This document shows, in pieces, positions 47,461-56,819 of a stretch of 64,000 nt of DNA. The notes under the pieces were generated by a model. That model had not been told where the DNA came from, searched no databases, and saw only the letters and a program-made list of their open reading frames with translations. A program made the position numbers and the translations under genes. How positions within the stretch are numbered: position 1 is the stretch's first letter; each line of letters begins with the position of its first letter. Origin of the DNA: Solenopsis invicta (taxonomy: Eukaryota > Arthropoda > Insecta > Hymenoptera > Formicidae); the NCBI RefSeq assembly GCF_016802725.1, contig NC_052679.1:8093001-8157000 (forward strand), read 5' to 3'.

Positions 47461-48668
47461 TGACCCAGCAAACGAGAAATAATTGAAAAATATTTAGGAT
47501 TATTAAATAAAACAAAATCAAATCCAGTTTTTGGATTTTTTGAATCCGTTTTCTATCAATTTGAATCAATAATTACGAATTGGCTATTTGCTTTCTGTAT
47601 CTTATTCAATATACATAAAAGTAAAACGTGCGACCTATTCATTTGAATCCGGATTGGTTATCTACTTTTGATATCATATTCAATATTCAATGCAATGAAC
47701 GTGAGTCTATTTGTTTGAATCCGTAATTGTGGATTGGTCATTTGTTTTTTGTATCATATTCAATGTACAATGCAATAAATTATATTTAACTACCCTAACA
47801 GCACAACCATCCATATGTCAATTGTAAATCGACTTTTCTAAGTCAGGCTTTCGGAGTTGACTGCAAGTCGACTTTGCATAGACGTCTGCAGACGTCCTTC
47901 AAATATTGACTTTACGACGTCTAGAAAAAGGCATACGGTCCTGTAATCCTGTGTGCATCATGTATTATTGAGAAACATAAATGCTCATATCAATAGACAA
48001 AATAGGTCCATATATGAAGAAACCTTGATCTACATCCCAATGAGCAAACAATATTTTTTAATTGCTTTTTTAATAAAAATTTTTTATATTTGATTTAATT
48101 ATTATATTATATTTATATATATTTTCTAATTGCATTCTTTTTTAAACAAATAACAGAAAAGTTATTCCAGATGCTATTTTACATTTGCGAAATTAGTAAA
48201 AAAACTATAATTTTATATTTGTTTATATAAATAATATGCTTTAATTATACATATTTCATTTTTTTGATTTTATATTGACCTGGTCTAACAATTATATACA
48301 CATATCAGTATAAAGTGTTCACAGGTCATCATGAGAGATCAGATTGCAGCGATCACGGAGGTCAAGCAACGTTCACCGGAGTCGCGACTTGGATGGGCGA
48401 CGCTTGAAAATTTCTGAAAAAAATTCCTAAGAAATTGATTTTTTTTTGCAAAAATTGTTTGTGAAAATATTAAAAAAATATTGTTTTGCTCACGTAGATT
48501 CCATTTGAATGATTTACGTAAAAAAAATGCAATGAATTATATTTAATTAGAGATATAGGAAACGGATTCAATGTGTTCAGTTTCTATAAAATTTAATACT
48601 TTTTCGCGGATTCAGAAACATGATTCATATGGATTTATCCAATCTAATCATTTCTCGTTTGCTGGGTT
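47461..48668. mobile_element. Inverted-repeat element with ACCCAGCAAACGAGAAAT ends, hosting 5S-like copy D
   Basis: Starts near ACCCAGCAAACGAGAAATAA and ends ATTTCTCGTTTGCTGGGT. The interior holds GGATTCAAA/TTTGAATCC words and, nested at about 48035-48500, a 460-bp unit. That unit has ends CCCAATGAGCAAACAATATT and AATATTGTTTTGCTCACG and carries the 5S-like block. Confidence 0.65.
48346..48406 (+). repeat. 5S rRNA-like block, copy D
   Basis: Contains GATCACGGAGGTCAAGCAAC (48351-48370), then after 16 bases ACTTGGATGGGCGACG (48387-48402). Order and approximate spacing match box A/intermediate element and box C of animal 5S rRNA. The upstream half of 5S rRNA is replaced by unrelated sequence. 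Confidence 0.65.
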
Positions 48669-48774
48669 GCCATTGTAACTGCAGTTTCAGTTGCAAGATT
48701 ATCAAGCATGATTGTAGTTACTCCTGAATATAAATCACGTATATCACTTGAATCGCCACAGCAGATAATTTCTT

Positions 48775-50510
48775 TACATATAATTTGGCGTATTGCAAGC
48801 GTCGAGCACAAAAACAAAATCGCGCTGTCGATACTCCTTGATCAAAGGCGTTGAGCAAGTTGTACAAAATGGGAATCTATGCATAACAGTCAGTTTTATT
48901 TCGTGGCTCCAAAGCGAGCCCCATATCCTATGCGGTACACCACCTAATAATCCTATCAACGGATTATCGACATCCTCTCGATAAATGTCTCTATCGTTCC
49001 TCATAAGGGCTATAGCTGAAATTCTGAAAATTATAATATTACATTAAACCAGATCTTACAATATATATGTATTTAGGTAAAAATAAATTAAATGTTATTA
49101 AAATTATATTATCCCTAATCTTTTATATTTCCAGCTTATATTTGAATTCAGCTTACCCTTGAGAATGTTGCGCCACGAGTAATTCGACTGCCAAACCCGC
49201 GGCAATTTGCGATAAACCCAGTCGACTTATGCCTATTTCCACCAATGCAGATTAACTTTGATCTCAGTTTAACTTACTCTTTATCTGTCTTTAGTTCTAA
49301 GAAATGAAAAAAGATAAGGAGTAACCCAGATAGCAAAACGTGATAACTCAATCTGAAGCAAATCATCGCGCAGATTAAATTGCTTGTTAATTGCTATTAC
49401 GTTGCCTTTTATTTAATGCGACAAAAATGTTTTAGTCAATTTAGTATCAATATGCTGAGTTTTATTGTCGAGCAAATGTAGAAAAATTATTGAAGTCAAT
49501 CTGTGTTATTATATTGTGGTAAGTTGTGTTTAGAACTTGCCATTACTATATTTGAAAATTGTTTATAGCAATCTGCGAGCAACATGACAGCAACATGTGA
49601 GCAACAATTCCCATTTATAACTTGTAATAAGTATAATGCTGATAAGTTGTTGGAAACTTGCGGGTATTATATTTTAAAAACTATTGTTGGCAAGAACGTA
49701 ATGGTAAGAGGATACCCGCTTCTGTTGCTTTGCTGACAACTAATATGAATATTTGTGACAAGTTGTCGACAACTTGTAATTATTTGGCTATCTGGGAAGT
49801 TAAACTGAGATCAAAGTTAATCTACATTGGTGGAAATGGGCATTACAGTGCATTGTTGATCGAGTGTTCTATCAATTTGCGATTAAAATAAAAATGAAAA
49901 TTGCGATTACAAGACTGAAACGTATTATTTAAAAAAATTAATTTGCAAGTTGATTTATGTTATAAATCTTTTCTAAAATGAGATGTTAAAATAAAATATG
50001 TACTTACATTTCCAGGTTACGTTGTTGCATTGTTGCAAAAGTAACATCCAAGATCGTGCCCTGCAGGATTCTGCACTGTCAAATTTGGCGAAACGGAATC
50101 GGAAAGAGTATCGTGCGTGCCGTATCGTTGTACCGTATACGAATCAAAACCTAAAGCGGCATTGATAGCTATTTTATTCGTTGCGGCGCACAACAGGGTC
50201 GTCAACCATCTCGCCCTCGCCTCACGCGAATCTATAATAGCAACACTATGTCGTGGCTATTCACGAGTTTTAGCAACTTGCTTACAGCCTCCCTAATCGA
50301 TTTCATCATACTTGGGCCAACTACATGGCCGAGCATAGGAATATGCAATATCACACCTTCCACATTCTGCAACACTATAAGTGATTTTATTTAATAGCTG
50401 TTTTCTTCATTGAAATATCGTTTTTAAGTTTAATAGATACTTGCCATGTTAGGGCGTATCCTGAGTAAAGCGTCTTTAAAGTACTGCCGTATTCAAAATC
50501 ATTTTGTAAT
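48775..50510 (-). pseudogene. ATG7: Decayed C-terminal fragment of ATG7 (E1-like autophagy enzyme)
   Basis: ATG7 activates ATG8 and ATG12. Recognisable pieces on the minus strand, in order: QYFKDALLRIRPNM (about 50490); VEGVILHIPMLGHVVGPSMM to NSHDIV (50370-50240); REARARWLTTLLCAATNKIA to DLGCYFCNNATT (50220-50023); RTLDQQCTV around the active-site Cys (about 49870-49846); SRLGLSQIAAGLAVELLVAQ (49226-49155); then SAIALMRNDRDIYREDVDNP through FVLDACNTPNY (49010-48777). Lesions: after HDIV-LLL there is an in-frame TAG, and the following Asp-Ser-Arg codons are in another frame. TAA falls between NNATT and PGN. A GC donor follows RIRPNM. A 613-bp MITE interrupts the catalytic exon. The N-terminal half is not seen in the window. 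Introns are retained, so it is not a processed copy. Confidence 0.85.
49230..49842. mobile_element. PIF/Harbinger-like MITE inserted in the ATG7 active-site exon
   Basis: The ends TGCCTATTTCCACCAATGCA and TGCATT-type inverted TACATTGGTGGAAATGGGCA extend through TTAACTTTGATCTCAGTTTAA for about 45 bp. It is flanked by TTA on both sides (49227-49229, 49843-49845), a 3-bp TWA-type duplication typical of Harbinger elements. Inside lies a second inverted pair (CCCAGATAGC at 49324, GCTATCTGGG at 49788), suggesting a nested MITE. Confidence 0.75.
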
Positions 50511-50628
50511 ATAAAAAAAAGATAAAAGATAAAAAGATAAAAACTATTTATAAGCTTTGAAAGTTTTTAGAAAAGTAACATTTATCTGAAAAACAAAAAA
50601 ATTTTTAATAATATTGTCAATAAACATT

Positions 50629-50770
50629 GGTTGCGTTCAGCAGAAAACTAACATCGTAACTGTTGTAAAATTCTTTGATACAATTGGTTTTTGCCGGATC
50701 TAAATACACAAATCAATCATATTAAAGAATTTTACAACAGTCGCTGTTTTTTCTGTTGAACGCAGCCAAT
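50629..50770. mobile_element. MITE with ATTGGTTGCGTTCAGCAGAA ends
   Basis: The left end ATTGGTTGCGTTCAGCAGAA and right end TTCTGTTGAACGCAGCCAAT are inverted copies, as are inner AACTGTTGTAAAATTCTTTG and AAAGAATTTTACAACAGT. Length 142 bp. Confidence 0.8.
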
Positions 50771-50819
50771 AAATGTAAAATTAAATATGATAAATTATCT
50801 GGTTAAATCAATATATATT

Positions 50820-51000
50820 TAAATTACTAAAAGCGGGAAGACAAGCAAATACAGTTGTCAAAAAAATATAAATATTTATTCTCCTCTTGAAGTTATTAGT
50901 GGAACGTTTCGGACTTACGTGTCCTTCATCAGTCGTGCATACATTTTACATGAGTCAAAATACAATTTAAATTTACATTTCTCCATCGTTAATAAGAGTT
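50820..51000 (-). mobile_element. Penelope-like retroelement terminal fragment with hammerhead-ribozyme-like core
   Basis: On the minus strand the core CTGATGA (50932-50926), a stem GGAC-ACGTAA-GTCC (50924-50911) and GAAAC (50910-50906) follow each other. This is the conserved half of a hammerhead ribozyme and resembles the termini of Penelope-like elements. One extra A lies between CTGATGA and the stem. Stems I and III are not clear, so activity is doubtful. No reverse transcriptase is present. Confidence 0.5.
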
Positions 51001-51103
51001 TGTTCAGATAATACATATTGTTGTATTAAACAAATTTCCTTTCGCTTTCTTTTTTTGAGTATTTTAGCGACATTCTTTTTGCTAACAATAAGTTATATAC
51101 CTA

Positions 51104-52990
51104 ATTGTCCGATTCAATGTCAATTTTTCGGCATAAAATTCGATTTATTAGTGTACAGAAAGCTTTTATGAAATCCTCGGCAATTATATGGCAAAGTATT
51201 GTTTTTGCGTGTGTGCATTTAAAAAGAATAGGTGGACACTTTTCTTCCAAAATACGTATTAATTTTTTGGCAATTTTTGACTCGTGACATATATTTATAA
51301 TAATTTTTTCTAAAAATTCAGAGACACCTTGTATAAATTGCAATGTTTCAGAATGTTCTAAAATTTGAATACATTATTCTTTGCACTCTGCAACTGTTTT
51401 GCTATTGCGTACATAATTAATAATTTTTTTTTCACTTAATATGATCTCAGTTCTTGTTGTTGACGGTATAGCAGTCTCCGCATATTCACTTTCCTCTTCC
51501 TTTAAATTTATTTCATTCGAATCATTTTTATTGTGATTCTAAAATTGGGACAGAGCAAATGAGGTTTCCTTGTCGTTTTGACAGTTTGTTCCAACGGAAT
51601 GTTTTGATGTTAAGATTTGATATAAGTAAAAATCTAAAGGCTCCTTCAAATTGAGAAAGACTGGGATTTCTGTTAGAACCATTGCTTCTATTTGACTGAA
51701 GAAATTTTCCACAGCATCTTGATTTAAATATTTTAAATTCAAAGATTGAAAATTATTTTGTTTTAAAATGTCCCATATTTTTATGGTACCTCTGATGGTC
51801 CATACCCAATTGTTGAACATTTTGGAGCATTTTTTTAATAATTTTTTTAGACTCTTTTTCAACAAACCGCATTTTGATTAATTTCTGAATAGCTTCTTGT
51901 AAAAAATGAACATGTCCACTATTTACATGAATTTTGCTAGACAATCCCTGTCCTTTGATTTTGTTGAACGAATCAAATACATCATTAAAGAAATGCAAAA
52001 TTTCACTTGTTACTATTGCAGATGATGACAATTTTATTGTGCCTTTTTGAGTTTCAACAACCTCTATAATAATAAATAAATATGATAAAATCAAAAAAAT
52101 ATTTTGGTATGTTATACTTTCTGTTCTTTACACCGGGGGATGGTCGAGTCTTTATTTGAACAGCTTGGTAGCGATCATGTAACTTTTTTCCTAGGGCGGA
52201 AAGGTAAAAAGTGAAATCTTTCGCCATTGAAGTTAATGGCAAAATTTTTCACTTTTTATCTTTCCACCCTAGGGTTACATGATCGCTATCCTTACCATTA
52301 CTTAAAAGTAATATAATGTCTAAAAAATTTGCCAATGTTGCAGAAAAAATTTGAGAAGCATATTTAACTCTCATTTTAGGAATTAATCTAGGCTGTATAT
52401 GCTTCTCTGTAATCTTTTGCAGCTGGCGATATTTTAAGGTAGTATTTTTATCAATCTCAAATGCAGTCTTGATGTTTTCCCAAGAAGCGTATTTTGTTTC
52501 TGAACATGTATTCTTAACATTAGTATCCAAATCTTTGGTCAAACGATTATTCCTTGTTGCTTTGAGTAAGTGTACGTAATCATAGATTGGTACAATCTCT
52601 TTTTCTTTGACAAAAAAAGTATTTTCTGAAAAATTTTTTATATTTACTATTAGTAATTGTAACTACAGCTACAAGAAACTGACAATTTTCAATTTTCAAT
52701 TTAACACGTCTTCCGAAAAATGCATCTGCAAAATATTAATGTAATGAGTACTGAGTACTTTCGTTTACTGACAATATTTTATATTATATATCTTACCTCA
52801 CATATAAACAATTTTTCGGAAGGTTTCAAATCTTTTCTACCAATTTTAGAAATCCATAACGCTCTCCTTATGGAATTAGTTGGAAATGGTCGCATGGAAA
52901 TTCCTTTTTGGTAATAATTTTTGCACCAAAATGCAGCAGCTTGGTATTTTAATTCTTGCCTATTATATTTATATTTGTTATTATTTTATT
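51104..52990 (-). pseudogene. Decayed P-element/THAP9-like transposase
   Basis: DNA transposase of the P superfamily, broken. Pieces on the minus strand, in order: a THAP zinc-finger region (CKNYYQKGISMRPFPTNSIR, then RALWISKIGRKDLKPSEKLF, about 52940-52803); a DDE-region motif VPIYDYVHLLKATRNNRL (about 52600-52540); RLIPKMRVKYASQIFSATLA (about 52380-52330); FNDVFDSFN (about 51990); LKYLNQDAVENFFSQIEAMV (about 51750-51680), the P-type LNQD-ENFFS motif; and a C-terminal segment to the stop near 51104. Several stops and frame changes separate these, and a 131-bp MITE interrupts it at about 52168-52297. The first THAP cysteines are not evident. Confidence 0.75.
52168..52297. mobile_element. MITE nested in the P-like transposase
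   Basis: GGTAGCGATCATGTAACTTT and its inverted counterpart GGTTACATGATCGCTATCC, with inner arms CCTAGGGCGGAAAGGTAAAA and CTTTCCACCCTAGG and the palindromic centre GCCATTGAAGTTAATGGC. Confidence 0.8.
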
Positions 52991-53224
52991 AATTGGTTAT
53001 TTTATAATTACTTGTCAAATACTTTCTAAGATTAGAAGGTTAGAAGATTAAGATTAAAAGGTTTAGTTCACTTGCTTTGTTATAAAAATATTGAATTAAA
53101 ATATAATTTATAATTTACAATAGTTTATAGTTTACAATAGTTGTACTTACCATAAAGACGAATTTTTTATCCAAAAAATATACAACTCACACTCTAATAA
53201 TAACAAATTGACACTCTATTGCAC

Positions 53225-54660
53225 TCTATTTAAACGTTGTGGCGCATAATGTTTCTAGAGTCTTTAAATGTTTTGCGACAGACACTATTTTATTACAAAA
53301 CAGTAGCAGTGGCAAGTTTCTTATTATAGAGTCTCTAATGTATACCAAATCTGTTATCAAATGCGTTGACAAAATAATGCCAAATATTATACAAACCAAA
53401 TCTGTTTTCAAACGTGCTGACAGAATGACACTAAATACAGATCAAATCTGATGTTTCCGAGACCAACAAAAAATTTATTTTTTTTTAACCAATTTTATTA
53501 TTCTTATAGCTTAATCTGTATCCACTGTTTCACATATAACATTTTAATTTACTTATTACAATTACGCATTATTTTATAAATTTTTGAAAACGCATGTCGG
53601 CGCCGGCAGGATTCTAACCTAAGATTTCGCAATAACAACCTAACACGCTGACACTGAGCTAATCGTACACATGTGATATCGTTAATAAAAAGTTATATTT
53701 GAAATAAAGCTGAATTAAACCAAAAGAAACTTGCGTTTTGAATATCACGTAAACACTATCACTAACCCTATGGTTATTTAGCCTTAGATATTTTTAATAT
53801 AAACTATATAAATAATTAAAATCTTTTCCTGGCCAGATTAGTCAAAAAATAACAATTAAAAGTAGTATCAAAGCATAATAAAACATTATTGACGTAAAGA
53901 GCATGTTGCAAAAGTCAATTTTGCAATTAATTGTTATAAACAAATTGTTAAAAATGACTGTAGAGAAAAACTGATTGCACCAATTGATTTACCGGGAAAA
54001 ATAACTAAAGAAATATATATGACGCTTTCTTAATTGTTATAGTTTTTATAATTGTTATAAACAAATTAATTGCATAATTAACAAAAAGATAATGGTCGAA
54101 TTTCGTAAAAAGAGCATGCGTAAAATGTAACATTTTATCCTTGTTTACTTTTGGCGATCAACAAGGATTATGTCATGCGCATTATGCGCTTTACGGAACT
54201 CAACCAATGTTGTATTCTTGTGTGATAAATGCTGACATTTTCGTAATAGTAAGCTTGCTTACTATCTGCATCAATTTGTCAATTATACATACAACAGATC
54301 TGTCTACTATCAACTTCCAATCTGTCGTGTATTTTGTCAAAGGAATAGTATTGCATTCTTGCGTAAAAATTGTTAACATTTTTGCAATAACAAACTCGTT
54401 TAATATTTGTTATAAATTTGTCGTCAAAACTTTCAACAAATTTGCTTGCTTTTCAACGCCAATTTGTCATATACTCTGCCAACAAGGTTGTAGCATATTT
54501 GGTATAAATCTGCTAACAGTACCGGAAATACCAATGTATGCGGACCATATGCGGACCAAAATCTGTTACCTTTGCAATTGCAGAAATGGTTATTGGGGTA
54601 GTGTTTTGGAAAGCTCTCAAAATCAACTACAAGAAAAAGCAATAAAAAATATAGAATGTT
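53225..54660. repeat. Degenerate dispersed CAAATCTGTT/GACAGATTTG-rich sequence
   Basis: Both flanks of the tRNA-like segment (53230-53450 and 54190-54600) contain recurrent, diverged words such as AAATCTGTT, GACAAA and CAAATTTGT at irregular spacing. The 173-codon open frame at 54141-54662 in this sequence has no recognisable domain and is probably an accidental frame through the repeats. Confidence 0.35.
53595..53670 (-). repeat. tRNA-like sequence (degenerate tRNA or tRNA-derived SINE head)
   Basis: On the minus strand it contains TTAGCTCAGTGTCAGCGTG (box A-like D arm) and, about 35 bases later, GGTTAGAATCC (box B-like T arm; the functional consensus is GGTTCGAATCC), then CTGCCGGCGCCGAC. 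The acceptor ends do not pair and box B has lost the invariant TC, so it is not a working tRNA gene. Confidence 0.6.
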
Positions 54661-54745
54661 AGGCAAGTACCGATACCCTTTAATAGGGAAGTACCGATAC
54701 CCTTTAATAGGGAAGTACCGATACCTTTTAGGGAATTATCGATAC
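54661..54745. repeat. Short tandem repeat, about 27-bp unit, three copies
   Basis: The unit GGGAAGTACCGATACCCTTT-AATA repeats nearly perfectly, with a third copy decayed (GGGAATTATCGATAC). Confidence 0.9.
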
Positions 54746-55095
54746 TAACATTTATATACTTTATTGCATTTTCTTATAGTCGATTTCAAGAGTTTTTTAA
54801 AATACTATAAATAAATTTATTTTTGTTAAATACTTTTCGAGTTATGACGCTCGAACGTTACACGAGCAGTGAATTTTGAAACGTAGAAGGCCAAGAAGTT
54901 TGGCCTTCAAGTCAGCCAAAGCAGATAATCTGCTTGCAGAGTTAAATTCGATAGGAAATCTAATCTAATATCGCTTAGCTTAGATTCAATCCAATCGGTC
55001 GATTGCTTCGTCCGACTTGAACACTGTCACAATATAGGGCAACTAATTTTCTTATTCTTCTGCTGCGATCAGCAGTGATATCCCGACATTGGACG

Positions 55096-55265
55096 TATAG
55101 TCGTGAGCTAAAAGGTTGCAACACATTTTCTTCGATGGTTAGATGGTTTGATGCTTAATTGGTTGGATCCACAGATAAGAACCAATGATGTTCGCCGTTC
55201 GATGAGCAAGTCTACATTCCAAAAACAATCAAAGAAAATGTTGCAACCTTTTAGCTCACGACTAT
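55096..55265. mobile_element. MITE with CGTATAGTCGTGAGCTAAAA ends
   Basis: TATAGTCGTGAGCTAAAAGG then TTGCAACACATTTTCTT on the left are matched by AAGAAAATGTTGCAACC then TTTTAGCTCACGACTATA on the right, with a partly self-complementary centre. Confidence 0.8.
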
Positions 55266-55450
55266 ATGTACAATACATGTGCTCACAAATTTTTGCACAC
55301 AAAAATCTTTTATATTAGACCTCTAAGCCAAATTTCGGAAATTCTACGTTGTTCTTGCAAATAATCTACAAGTACACTTGATTTGTAGGAAAAAAAACCG
55401 TCAAATATTTGTATAAAGTGAATATTGATACCCGTTGACAGCTCTAGATG

Positions 55451-56808
55451 GTGTGTGTGAAGCTGGCGTATCATTTCGTGGAAACTCACGAAATGTTGAG
55501 AGTTCTGGCTTTATTTACAATAGTTCTATAGTTCCTGATAGATAAAACAAACAGTTCTGGCCTTTAAAGCGAAAAAAACGTATAGGACAAAGTGAGACGC
55601 CAGGTTCACGCAGCGTCTCAGTTTGTCCTGCGTCATTTTCCAGACCCAATTCTTGTAGGATTTTAAAAGATCTATAGTTCTAGATGAGTTCTAGAAAGAG
55701 TTCTAGCGTTTAACATAGTTTATATAATAAAAAAAAAAAAAAAAAAAAAAAAATATTATAAAACATTTATTTTATAATATTACATAATAGAGTTCCGTGT
55801 ACAAAAAAATATTTCTCCTCCAGTTCTGAATGTATCTAAATGCCTTCCGAAGAGTTCTGGTTGATTGCCTAATTTATTAGTTAATAATAAATGGTCTTCA
55901 TTCGAGAGTTCTGTGTACAAAATATATTTTTCCAATAGTTCTTAACGTAACAAAGCGCCTTCCGAAGAGTTCCGGTCTATTGCATAATTTATTAGTTGAC
56001 GCTGCAGCGTCTCACCCATATATGACAAAATACGTGTTTGGCGGGAGTTAACAATTTATTATTAACTAATAAATTATGCATCCGACCGGAACTCTTTGGA
56101 AGGCGCTTTGTTACGTTAAGAACTATTGGAAAAATATTTTTTGGTACATAGAACTCTCGAATAAAGACCAGCGTCTCACCCATATATGACAAAATACGTG
56201 TTTCGCGAGAGTTAACAATTTATTATTAACTAATAAATTATGCAATCGACCGGAACTTTTTGGAAGGCGCTTTGTTACGTTAAGAACTATTGGAAAAATA
56301 TTTTTTGGTACACAGAACTCTCGAAAAAAGACCAGCGTCTCACCCATATATGACAAAATACGTGTTTCGCGAGAGTTAACAATTTATTATTAACTAATAA
56401 ATTAGGCAATCGACCGGAACTCTTCGGAAGACTTTTAGATACATTCAGAACTGGAGGAGAAATATTTTTTTGTACACGGAACTCTATTATGTAATATTAT
56501 AAAATAAATGTTTTATAATTTTTTTTTTTTTTTTATTATATAAACTATGTTAAACGCTAGAACTCTTTCTAGAACTCATCTAGAACTATAGATCTTTTAA
56601 AATCCTACAAGAATTGGGTCTGGAAAATGACGCAGGACAAACTGAGACGCTGCGTGAACCTGGCGTCTCACTTTGTCCTATACGTTTTTTTCGCTTTAAA
56701 GGCCAGAATTATTTGTTTTATCTATCAGGAACTATAGAACTATTGTAAATAAAGAACTCTCAACATTTTGTGAGTTTCCACGAAATGATACGCCAGCTTC
56801 ACACACAC
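55451..56808. mobile_element. Foldback-like element: 1,358-bp palindrome with internal 164-bp tandem repeats and 9-bp target duplication
   Basis: Arms of about 500 bp are inverted copies: it begins GTGTGTGTGAAGCTGGCG and ends CGCCAGCTTCACACACAC. The flanks carry CTCTAGATG on both sides (55442-55450, 56809-56817). The centre holds tandem units of exactly 164 bp starting GCGTCTCACCCATATATGAC at 56007, 56171 and 56335, and part of each unit recurs inverted in the left arm (GAGAGTTCTGTGTACA). Long poly-A/poly-T runs sit symmetrically in the arms (55731-55753 and 56520-56534). No transposase frame. Long internally repeated arms and a 9-bp duplication are the marks of Foldback-type elements. Confidence 0.85.
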
Positions 56809-56819
56809 CTCTAGATGTC

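Larger units (their letters stand above)
50511..51100. other. Spacer holding a short MITE and a Penelope-type fragment
   Basis: See elements at 50629-50770 and 50820-51000. The rest is AT-rich without features. Confidence 0.6.

Noticed and set aside
48301..48420. A functional 5S rRNA gene
   Set aside because: Only the 3' two-thirds of the internal promoter region matches; the 5' half of 5S and the closing helix are missing.
53595..53670. A functional tRNA gene
   Set aside because: Acceptor strands do not pair and the box B core reads GGTTAGAATCC instead of GGTTCGAATCC.
54141..54662. 173-codon open frame as a membrane protein gene
   Set aside because: Lies in diverged repeat sequence, is hydrophobic because of AT-rich codons, and shows no domain or splice context.
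55992..56356. Repeated minus-strand frame MSYMGETLVF... as a gene
   Set aside because: It is the 164-bp tandem unit of the Foldback-like element read through; copies are identical by duplication.
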